Assembly (NCBI GenBank): GCA_036405495.1
Contig: DASWXL010000155.1
Location: 1 to 5,333 of the forward strand
Length of the DNA: 5,333 nucleotides
Origin: DASWTL01 sp036405495
GTDB lineage: Bacteria; Bacteroidota; Bacteroidia; Sphingobacteriales; Sphingobacteriaceae
Reading direction: 5' to 3'
The translations under genes and the position numbers were made by a program. The notes under the pieces were generated by a model that made no database searches, was not told the origin of the DNA, and saw nothing but the letters and a program-made list of their open reading frames with translations. Shown here one piece after another: positions 1 to 5,333 of the stretch; position 1 is the stretch's first letter; each line of letters opens with the position of its first letter.

Positions 1-720
1 GCCTGGATCGTTACATTGATAATAGCCGCGTTCGTGCCTGTGCTGATGGTGCTGGTATTCGATGCAGACTCCCCCGAAGATCGGAAACTCTTGCAGAAAG
101 ACGGGCTGAATACTTTTTTTGCACACGCAGGAATGATGCTCAACTTTGTGTTCTATCCAATGTTCATCGTGCTTATCTGCACACTGCTGGCACAGATCGA
201 ATACCGTAACAACAGCTGGAAGCAGGTACTCTCCTCCCCACAGCCTCTCTGGCAGATCTATATGGCGAAGTTCCTGACGGTTCAGACGCTTATGGTGACG
301 TTCCTTACCGTTACATTGCTGCTCGTTGCCGTGTCGGCCACCGCGGTCAATATACTTCATCCCGCCTTCGGACTGTTCCGGTTCGAACTGGACATAGCCG
401 GCCTGACCTCCTATGCCGGAAAAACCTACTTGTCTGTACTCGCCCTCAGCGCCGTTCAGTTCTGGCTGGCCCTGCGGTTCAAGAGCTTCTTTGTTCCCGT
501 GGGATTAGGCTTCCTGCTTTGGCTGGCCGGTGCATACCTCACGTTTGAATTCAGGAAAGGTATATATGCCGATGAATTTCCGTACGCTTTTCCTCTGCTC
601 GCTGCGGCTAAATCACGGGCACACCTCATGCCGTCTGTTCTCATAAGTTCGGTCGCGTATACATTTGGTGTCCTGGTACTGGGACTCGCCAATCTGAGTG
701 TCCGTAGAATTCGGGGATAG
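1..720 (+). CDS. ABC-2 type transporter permease, 5' end cut off by window
   Basis: Inner-membrane permease subunit of an ABC transporter, resembling the ABC-2 permeases found with bacteriocin-immunity/lantibiotic-type exporters (ABC2_membrane_4-like). The frame is open to the first base, and a hydrophobic helix begins at once, so the true start is probably some 10-25 codons upstream; a TTG at 16 is the first start-like codon inside the window but would cut into the first helix. Numbering the 239 visible residues, about six membrane segments appear: 1-20, 44-64, 91-117, 142-159, 163-180 and 211-231. Between segments 2 and 3 is a charged loop with QIEYRNNSWKQVLSSP (65-80), typical of this family and probably facing the ATPase. 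The protein ends in a basic tail (VRRIRG). The partner ATPase gene is not in view and is expected upstream. The substrate cannot be told. Family assignment is fairly secure; the exact transporter class is inference. Confidence 0.75.
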   Translation, partial: AWIVTLIIAAFVPVLMVLVFDADSPEDRKLLQKDGLNTFFAHAGMMLNFVFYPMFIVLICTLLAQIEYRNNSWKQVLSSPQPLWQIYMAKFLTVQTLMVTFLTVTLLLVAVSATAVNILHPAFGLFRFELDIAGLTSYAGKTYLSVLALSAVQFWLALRFKSFFVPVGLGFLLWLAGAYLTFEFRKGIYADEFPYAFPLLAAAKSRAHLMPSVLISSVAYTFGVLVLGLANLSVRRIRG

Positions 721-810
721 CCAACGTGTGCAGGTTCGGGAAAGCGAGAAATGTTTTCACACTTTCAGTCATCAGGCAACCAAGGCCGACACGAAAGCGT
801 TTAAACTTTT

Positions 811-2124
811 ATGAAAGCGATCGGCGGACTCAGGCAAAAACTGTTCTGGACCAGGGATAGGTTCAGCAGGAACGTTATCGGCAATAACGTGAACGATATC
901 AGGGAGATTCTGAATAACTATTCGTCACCCGGATCAAAAGCAAGGCGGGCCGACCTGTTAAGCGGATTGATGCAGCATGCAACATCCACAACGCCATTCT
1001 ATCGTCAGTTTTGCAACTTCACATCCTTGAATGATTTTCCCGTCATCAACAAGAACATCATCAGAAGTAATTATGAGAGCTTCAGATCTGACCGGTTCAA
1101 AAAATATGAAACAAGTGATGTTATCACGAGCGGATCTACTGGCGTACATTTGATCATCGCTCAGGATAAAAGAAAGCAGGACCGGAATACGGCCGACACA
1201 ATCTACTTTCTTGAAAAAGGCAATTTCAAAATCGGCAATGAGCTGATCTATGTACGCAAATGGACAAAGGCCCTTCGCAAACCTGCCTTGCTTGCATGGT
1301 TACAGAATGTTACTATGGTGAGTGTTACGGATCTCTCCGATGAGTATTTTGAAAAGTTCATCCGGAAACTGAAGCGCCGCAGGTCGGAAAAAGGGATCCT
1401 AAGCTACGTCTCAGCACTCACCCAGCTCTGCAGATATCTGGACAAAGTCAAATCCCCTCCGCTCAGGTGCAATGTTACGTCAATAATCGCCGCCTCGGAG
1501 AGCCTCACCACTTATTGCAAGCACTCGATGGAGAAGTACTTCGGCGTTCCGGTCATTTCAAGGTACTCGACTATGGAGAACGGTATTCTTGCTCAGCAGT
1601 TTCCCGGTGGCACCAGCGACTTTCACATTAACTGGGCCAGTTATATTATAGAAATATTTGATCTTGACGAGGATGTTCCCGTAGAGCATGGCGTTTTAGG
1701 GCGCATTGTCATTACAGACCTCTTTAATTATGCCATGCCAATGATCCGTTATGATATCGGTGATCTCGGAATTATGGGAACTGACGAAAATGGTGTGCCG
1801 GTGCTGAAGGTTCTGCATGGCCGGAGAATGGACATGATCTACGATACCAGCGGCAAGATGATAACCCCTGCTGTTGTGTGGGAACTCGATGAGCTCAACG
1901 GGATCAGGCAGTTCCAGCTCATCCAAACCGGGAAGGCCTCCTATACAATAAAGTTGAATGCCGAGAACACATTTAACGCCGATGCCGATATTATCCTGAA
2001 CTACAAAAAGCACTTTGGACAGGATGCTATTATTACCATAGAAAAGACTGCTGAGATACCTGTTCTTGAGTCAGGCAAAAGGAAAGTCGTTTGTAATAAC
2101 TACGACCCGAAAGCTTTGAACTAG
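811..2124 (+). CDS. PaaK/CapK-like adenylate-forming enzyme (phenylacetate-CoA ligase family)
   Basis: A 437-residue member of the ANL adenylating superfamily, closest in appearance to phenylacetate-CoA ligase (PaaK) and the CapK proteins of polysaccharide loci. Such enzymes activate a carboxylic acid with ATP to an acyl-AMP and usually pass it to CoA or another acceptor. Visible motifs are the phosphate-binding loop TSGSTG (106-111), the adenine-binding RYSTMENG (251-258), YDIGDLG (314-320, the ATP-ribose Asp region), the hinge region GRRMDMIYDTSGKMITP (337-353) and a C-terminal SGKRK (421-425) that probably carries the catalytic lysine of the small domain. The protein is therefore full length and looks active. 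The ATG is fixed by an in-frame TAA at 802-804. No Shine-Dalgarno is seen. It has a 90-base gap before it and a terminator after it, so it is probably transcribed alone. Unlike most CapK relatives, no glycosyltransferase or sugar gene is adjacent. The substrate is unknown. It is more AT-rich than its neighbours. Confidence 0.85.
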   Translation: MKAIGGLRQKLFWTRDRFSRNVIGNNVNDIREILNNYSSPGSKARRADLLSGLMQHATSTTPFYRQFCNFTSLNDFPVINKNIIRSNYESFRSDRFKKYETSDVITSGSTGVHLIIAQDKRKQDRNTADTIYFLEKGNFKIGNELIYVRKWTKALRKPALLAWLQNVTMVSVTDLSDEYFEKFIRKLKRRRSEKGILSYVSALTQLCRYLDKVKSPPLRCNVTSIIAASESLTTYCKHSMEKYFGVPVISRYSTMENGILAQQFPGGTSDFHINWASYIIEIFDLDEDVPVEHGVLGRIVITDLFNYAMPMIRYDIGDLGIMGTDENGVPVLKVLHGRRMDMIYDTSGKMITPAVVWELDELNGIRQFQLIQTGKASYTIKLNAENTFNADADIILNYKKHFGQDAIITIEKTAEIPVLESGKRKVVCNNYDPKALN

Positions 2125-2162
2125 ACGATTATGGGAAAGTTGTATATCGCATTATACGAAAA

Positions 2163-2188
2163 AGGAGCAGCTCAGCTGCTCCTCTTTT
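2163..2188. terminator. Intrinsic terminator hairpin, possibly bidirectional
   Basis: Perfect 9-bp stem AGGAGCAGC / GCTGCTCCT (2163-2171 and 2175-2183) with a TCA loop, 38 bases after the stop of the adenylating enzyme. On the + strand a C and then TTTT follow the stem. On the minus strand the stem runs directly into four more T (positions 2162-2159), so the T-run is better for transcription coming from the right. It can serve as the + strand terminator of the adenylating-enzyme gene and may stop transcription in both directions. Confidence 0.8.
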
Positions 2189-2220
2189 CCCGCAAGACAG
2201 CAAGGCAATTCAATTAATAA

Positions 2221-2322
2221 TCAATACGTGCGGTGGGCACCTTTGGTTGCCTCGGTTGTATACTCACTGCAGTCGCAAATGGCCCTTTTTTTGTCGTAAT
2301 ACCAACCGCCTGATCTTGCGGA
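2221..2322 (-). pseudogene. Possible remnant of a minus-strand gene tail
   Basis: On the minus strand, a 33-codon open stretch reads SARSGGWYYDKKRAICDC and on to HRTY, then TGA (2223-2221). It is closed upstream by TAA (2325-2323) and has no start codon. A second minus frame is also open from a TTG at 2348 to a TAA at 2216-2214 (44 codons, with NPQDQAVGITTKKGPFATAV). The two frames meet at a run of seven A on the minus strand (2292-2286), where a frameshift could join them. The terminator hairpin at 2163-2183, with its better T-run on this strand, lies just downstream. The peptides look protein-like but match no family I recognise, so chance remains likely. Confidence 0.2.
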
Positions 2323-2340
2323 TTACCTGTATCCTTGTAT

Positions 2341-3195
2341 ATGACCAACTTGATTTATCCCTGCCTTTGGTTTGACGGTCAATCCAAAGCCGCCGCGGAG
2401 CTATACTGCTCAATATTTACCGACTCAAAAATAACAGACGAAACGCCCATGGTGGTAAACTTCGAACTTGCAGGCCAGAAATTCATGGGCTTGAACGGCG
2501 GCCCACAGTTTAAGATCAATCCTTCTGTTTCCTTCTTTGTGGTGTGCGAAACAGAAGGTGAAGCGGATGCCGCCTGGCAAAAGCTTGCCGATGGAGGAGC
2601 GGTGATGATGCCACTCGGCAAATACGACTGGAGCCCGAAATATGGATGGGTACAAGACCGCTTCGGCGTATCGTGGCAGATATCACTTGGAAAATCAGAA
2701 GATACAGGCCAGAAGTTTTCGCCATCTCTGTTGTTTGCAGGTGAGCAGAGCGGAAAGGCAGAAGCCGCGGTTAACTTTTACACTTCAGTCTTCAAGCCCT
2801 CTTCTGTAAAGGGTATCCTCCGGTACCAGGCAGGACACAATGAAACTGAAGGGACCGTAAAGCATGCACAGTTTAGCATCAACGGTTACACCATGATGGC
2901 TATGGACAGTTCCACCGCCCACCAGTTCAGCTTTAATGAAGCTGTTTCTTTCGTTATTGAATGTGAGACGCAGGACCAGATCGATCATTACTGGGATAAA
3001 CTTACTGAAGGGGGCAAAGAAAGTATGTGCGGCTGGCTGCAGGACAGATTTGGCGTTCGGTGGCAGGTTGTACCCGCGGTTTTAGGTGAACTGATGCGCG
3101 ATCCGGTAAGATCACAGCGGGTAGTAAAGGCGTTCATGCAAATGAAGAAGTTCGATATCGACCAGCTCAAAAGTGCCTGGGCAGATTTATCCTGA
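2341..3195 (+). CDS. Two-domain VOC family protein (PhnB-like, tandem glyoxalase fold)
   Basis: A 284-residue soluble protein built from two copies of the PhnB-like VOC domain (the family once labelled 3-demethylubiquinone-9 3-methyltransferase). Copy 1 spans about residues 4-117 and copy 2 about 127-247. Matching blocks are YPCLWFDGQSKAAAELYCSIF (6-26) with PSLLFAGEQSGKAEAAVNFY, SFFVVCET (64-71) with SFVIECET (203-210), and YGWVQDRFGVSWQI (101-114) with CGWLQDRFGVRWQV (230-243). A C-terminal helical tail (248-284, with SQRVVKAFMQMKKFDI) is the usual ending of single-domain relatives, so the fusion kept one tail. Copy 1 has a longer loop (about 88-100) before its GW motif. Single-domain relatives are about half this length. 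ATG 2341 is chosen because the conserved strand begins four residues later; an in-frame TTG at 2335 would add only two residues, and a TGA lies at 2311-2313. No Shine-Dalgarno is seen. Biochemical activity of the family is poorly defined, so none is proposed. Confidence 0.88.
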   Translation: MTNLIYPCLWFDGQSKAAAELYCSIFTDSKITDETPMVVNFELAGQKFMGLNGGPQFKINPSVSFFVVCETEGEADAAWQKLADGGAVMMPLGKYDWSPKYGWVQDRFGVSWQISLGKSEDTGQKFSPSLLFAGEQSGKAEAAVNFYTSVFKPSSVKGILRYQAGHNETEGTVKHAQFSINGYTMMAMDSSTAHQFSFNEAVSFVIECETQDQIDHYWDKLTEGGKESMCGWLQDRFGVRWQVVPAVLGELMRDPVRSQRVVKAFMQMKKFDIDQLKSAWADLS

Positions 3196-3348
3196 CGACT
3201 GGTGCCGGATTTCTTCGACGTGCTGGAAGTTGTACCATCGTAGGTGTCGGCGTTGAGCCTCACGTAAAGTCCGGCGGCTGCGGATATTTCGTAAGGAAAA
3301 GGTACGGTGCTTGAAGTTGCTTTAAAGGAAATTAAGGGCGGGAAGTAA

Positions 3349-3356
3349 AATCTTTG
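3349..3356 (+). promoter_or_regulatory. Possible Bacteroidota -7 promoter element of the xth-LLM unit
   Basis: AATCTTTG matches the Bacteroidota -7 consensus TAnnTTTG at all but the first position and lies 26 bases before the xth start codon, leaving a short leader. No TTG is found at the usual distance for the -33 element, so this is a weak call. Confidence 0.25.
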
Positions 3357-3382
3357 TAATTTACTGCCTTTAAACCGTTACT

Positions 3383-4159
3383 ATGTCTGAAATTCACCTG
3401 GTCAACTGGAATGTCAACGGCCTCCGCGCCATTATGAAGAAGGATTTTGTGGCCGATATACGAAAGATGGATCCTGATATTCTCTGTCTTCAGGAAACCA
3501 AGGCAAGTGCCGAAGAAGTCAGGTCGTTGTGTGAGTTACTACCGGGATATCACGTTTACGTAAATTCTTCGAAGGCCCGAAAAGGGTACTCCGGAACCGC
3601 TATTCTTACAAAAACCGCTCCGCTCAGCGTCGTTTACGATTTAAATATTGAGGAACACGATCAGGAAGGTCGCATAATTACTGCCGAGTACGAGCCGTTT
3701 TTTCTGGTCACCGTTTATGTGCCCAATTCGGGCGAAGGACTAAAGAGATTGGACTACCGGGAAAAGTGGGACAGCGATCTGACTGCGCTTGTGCAGCAAC
3801 TTAATTCAAAAAAGCCTGTTATCATTGCGGGCGACCTGAATGTGGCGCATACCGCACTCGACATCGCCCGGGCAAAGGAAAATTATAACCGGTCGGCGGG
3901 ATATACCCAGCGCGAGATCGATGGCTTTAACAAGCTACTCAATGCAGGCTTTACAGATACATTCCGCCATTTCCATCCGGATGTTATAAAATACACCTAC
4001 TGGAACCAGCTTTTCAATGCCCGGGCCCGGAACCGCGGCTGGAGGATCGATTACATTCTGGCAAGTAATTCGCTGCTCAGCCATCTTAATGAAGCGATGA
4101 TCTACAACGATTACTTTGGTTCCGATCATTGTCCCGTTGCCGTAAAACTTGAGGTCTGA
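3383..4159 (+). CDS. xth: Exodeoxyribonuclease III / AP endonuclease (Xth/ExoA family)
   Basis: A 258-residue Mg2+-dependent endonuclease/exonuclease/phosphatase-fold enzyme. The family cuts the DNA backbone 5' of abasic sites in base-excision repair and removes blocked 3' ends. Every catalytic landmark is visible: WNVNG (Asn10), LQET (Glu38, metal ligand), GYSGTA (68-73), YVPN (Tyr112), GDLN (Asp151 and Asn153), WRIDYIL (Asp223) and the terminal SDHCP (Asp248, His249). The GYSGTA and WRIDYIL forms resemble the ExoA/human APE1 branch more than E. coli XthA. Length is normal for a compact bacterial member, without an N-terminal extension. ATG 3383 is the first start after an in-frame TAA at 3371-3373. 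The preceding 187-base gap and AT-rich leader suggest that a transcript starts here. The gene is followed after 2 bases by the flavin oxidoreductase gene, so both are probably cotranscribed. Identification is secure. Confidence 0.95.
   Translation: MSEIHLVNWNVNGLRAIMKKDFVADIRKMDPDILCLQETKASAEEVRSLCELLPGYHVYVNSSKARKGYSGTAILTKTAPLSVVYDLNIEEHDQEGRIITAEYEPFFLVTVYVPNSGEGLKRLDYREKWDSDLTALVQQLNSKKPVIIAGDLNVAHTALDIARAKENYNRSAGYTQREIDGFNKLLNAGFTDTFRHFHPDVIKYTYWNQLFNARARNRGWRIDYILASNSLLSHLNEAMIYNDYFGSDHCPVAVKLEV
4151..4154 (+). promoter_or_regulatory. Shine-Dalgarno-like GAGG before the LLM oxidoreductase gene
   Basis: GAGG lies inside the last codons of xth, 7 bases before the ATG at 4162. It is the only start in the window with a recognisable Shine-Dalgarno-like element and supports this start and translation from a shared transcript. 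Confidence 0.4.
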
Positions 4160-4161
4160 CT

Positions 4162-5193
4162 ATGGAAATAGGTATCACTACATTCGTTGAAAATACACCC
4201 GACCCGTCTACAGGGAAGCTGCTCAGTCCTCATCAGAGGATGATGGATCTCCTGGAAGAGATCGAGTTGTCAGACCAGCTTGGGTTAGATATCTTCTCGA
4301 TCGGTGAGCATCACCGACCCGACTTTATCGTGTCGTCCCCCGCTGTGGTTCTTGCTGCCGCTGCGGTAAGAACAAAGCAAATCCGGTTGTCAAGCGCTGT
4401 TACAGTATTGAGCTCCGATGATCCTGTTCGGGTTTACCAGGATTTTGCCCATGTCGATCTGCTTTCCGGCGGCAGGGCCGAGATCATGGCTGGCCGCGGA
4501 TCGTTCATCGAATCGTTTCCCCTCTTTGGAAACGATCTGAAAGATTATGATTCGCTTTTTGCAGAGAAACTGGAATTGCTCAATCAGCTGAACAAGAGTG
4601 AAAAGGTGACCTGGAAAGGTAACCACCGCCCTTCGATAGATAACCGCGGCGTTTATCCGCGCCCATATCAAAAGGAATTGCCCGTTTGGGTGGCGGTTGG
4701 CGGTACACCGGCATCGGTAATACGGGCAGCAAGTTATGGCCTGCCCATGGCCCTTGCTATTATCGGAGGAATGCCGGCGCGGTTTGTACCATTTACGGAT
4801 CTCTATAAAAAGACGTACGAGAGAGCCGGACATGATCCCGCAAAAATGCAGCTCGCAATCAATTCTCATGGATACATAGCTGAGGATTCGCAGCAGGCAG
4901 CGAACGACTTCTATGGACCCTATGCCTTCATGATGAGCCAGATCGGGCGAGAGCGCGGATGGGCGCCTATGGACCGTGAACATTTTGAAATGATGCGCTC
5001 ACCGGAAGGCTCCCTCCTTGTAGGCAGTCCCCAACAAGTGATCGATAAGATGTTATTTGAGTACGAGCTGTTCGGAAATACCCGTTTCCTGTTCCATATG
5101 AGTGTAGGCACGTTACCACATGCCAAACTGATGCGCTCCATTGAGTTGCTCGGTACGGTGGTGGCTCCGGCGGTCAAAAAGGCGTTGCAATAA
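4162..5193 (+). CDS. LLM class flavin-dependent oxidoreductase (luciferase-like monooxygenase)
   Basis: A 343-residue bacterial-luciferase-like protein with a TIM-barrel fold. It looks like the subgroup described as 'probable oxidoreductase, LLM family' (the 2I7G/TIGR03858 type), from memory of the family pattern. These enzymes use reduced FMN or F420-like flavin and often oxygen; the substrate here is unknown. Family landmarks are the N-terminal strand GITTF (4-8), GLDIFSIGEHHRPDF (41-55), the barrel core SAVTVLSSDDPVRVYQDFA (78-96), LSGGRAEIMAGRGSF (101-115, flavin-phosphate region), YPRPYQKELPVWVAVGGTP (165-183) and a C-terminal GSPQQVIDKM (288-297). Length matches full family members and no key segment is missing. 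Its ATG follows the xth stop by 2 bases, so it is probably the second gene of a two-gene operon. Nothing ties it functionally to DNA repair. No clear terminator follows: there is a T6 run at 5200-5205 but no stem before it. Confidence 0.92.
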   Translation: MEIGITTFVENTPDPSTGKLLSPHQRMMDLLEEIELSDQLGLDIFSIGEHHRPDFIVSSPAVVLAAAAVRTKQIRLSSAVTVLSSDDPVRVYQDFAHVDLLSGGRAEIMAGRGSFIESFPLFGNDLKDYDSLFAEKLELLNQLNKSEKVTWKGNHRPSIDNRGVYPRPYQKELPVWVAVGGTPASVIRAASYGLPMALAIIGGMPARFVPFTDLYKKTYERAGHDPAKMQLAINSHGYIAEDSQQAANDFYGPYAFMMSQIGRERGWAPMDREHFEMMRSPEGSLLVGSPQQVIDKMLFEYELFGNTRFLFHMSVGTLPHAKLMRSIELLGTVVAPAVKKALQ

Positions 5194-5217
5194 ACCGACT
5201 TTTTTCAGATTCATTTG
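5185..5217 (+). promoter_or_regulatory. Possible Bacteroidota-type promoter of the last gene
   Basis: TTCATTTG (5210-5217) matches TAnnTTTG with one mismatch. A TTG at 5185-5187 lies 22 bases before it, near the -33/-7 spacing known in Bacteroidota. The predicted transcription start would fall inside the inverted repeat at 5218-5235. This is pattern matching only. Confidence 0.3.
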
Positions 5218-5235
5218 TTAACTCACCAGAGTTAA
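5218..5235. repeat. Perfect 7-bp inverted repeat, possible operator
   Basis: TTAACTC (5218-5224) and GAGTTAA (5229-5235) are exact inverted copies around ACCA. There is no T-run after it, so it is not a typical terminator. It lies 43 bases before the start codon at 5279 and directly after a candidate -7 element. A regulator site or leader hairpin is possible. Confidence 0.4.
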
Positions 5236-5278
5236 TTCCGTGTGGATGCCTCGTTAAGGTTTTTCAACCCCCGTGCTT

Positions 5279-5333
5279 ATGAAATTTTTAGAATCATTAA
5301 AAGTATTTCTCCTGCTGTGTCTGGCACTGACCG
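5279..5333 (+). CDS. Start of an exported or membrane-anchored protein, 3' end cut off by window
   Basis: Eighteen codons are visible from ATG 5279 to the window edge: MKFLESLKVFLLLCLALT. Two lysines followed by a leucine-rich stretch look like a Sec signal peptide or an N-terminal anchor. The Cys at residue 14 is preceded by LLL, without a small residue at -1, so it is not a good lipobox. An 85-base gap separates it from the LLM gene; that gap holds an inverted repeat and a possible promoter, suggesting independent transcription. The function cannot be judged from this much sequence. Confidence 0.6.
   Translation, partial: MKFLESLKVFLLLCLALT

Noticed and set aside
725..762. GTGTG...CACAC pairing after the ABC permease gene as a terminator
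   Set aside because: The stem is only 5 bp with a loop of about 28 bases, and no T-run follows.
2330..2337. TATCCTTG as a promoter -7 element for the VOC gene
   Set aside because: It matches the consensus with one mismatch but lies only 3 bases before the ATG, so transcription would begin inside the gene; no properly spaced -33 element is present.
3196..3243. In-frame 15-codon extension after the VOC stop codon (RLVPDFFDVLEVVPS, then TAG)
   Set aside because: The VOC tail already ends where relatives end. The extension is short and there is no readthrough signal beyond a TGAC context, so chance is the simplest reading.
2988..3263. 91-codon minus-strand open frame starting at GTG 3263
   Set aside because: About three quarters of it is antisense to the well-supported VOC gene, so it is not annotated as a gene. 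Only the part in the gap is discussed, as a possible remnant.
4390..4983. 197-codon open frame on the minus strand inside the LLM gene
   Set aside because: The + strand frame is an unmistakable full-length LLM oxidoreductase. The antisense peptide is rich in Cys, Arg and His, has no recognisable domain, and is a composition effect.
5180..5206. T6 run after the LLM gene as an intrinsic terminator
   Set aside because: No stem of useful length can be formed just before the T-run.

Overview
The window looks like an ordinary chromosomal stretch from a member of the Bacteroidota, perhaps of the Chitinophagaceae or Cytophagales type. This rests on medium GC content, the almost complete lack of Shine-Dalgarno sequences before the genes, short AT-rich leaders with imperfect matches to the Bacteroidota promoter element TAnnTTTG, and the style of the encoded proteins. 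The genus cannot be fixed from the sequence alone. All confident genes lie on the + strand. I see no RNA gene, CRISPR array or insertion sequence, and no convincing undescribed system.

Layout. Positions 1-720 hold the 3' part of an ABC-2 type transporter permease whose start lies before the window. Positions 811-2124 encode a PaaK/CapK-like adenylate-forming enzyme that stands alone and is more AT-rich than its neighbours. It is followed by a strong, nearly symmetrical terminator hairpin at 2163-2188. Positions 2341-3195 encode a protein made of two fused PhnB-like VOC (glyoxalase-fold) domains. Positions 3383-4159 encode an exonuclease III/AP endonuclease of base-excision repair, with all catalytic residues visible. 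Only 2 bases later, 4162-5193 encodes a luciferase-like flavin-dependent monooxygenase, so these two are very probably one transcript. Positions 5279-5333 hold the first 18 codons of a gene for an exported or membrane-anchored protein, preceded by a short perfect inverted repeat.

The genes do not form an obvious pathway: transport, acyl or aryl activation, a VOC protein, DNA repair and a flavin oxidoreductase. The only firm link is the xth-LLM pair. The most curious structural signal is on the minus strand. The gaps on both sides of the VOC gene have open minus-strand frames without usable start codons, and the hairpin at 2163-2183 has its better T-run on the minus side. Together they hint, weakly, at remnants of an older minus-strand gene that the VOC gene displaced.
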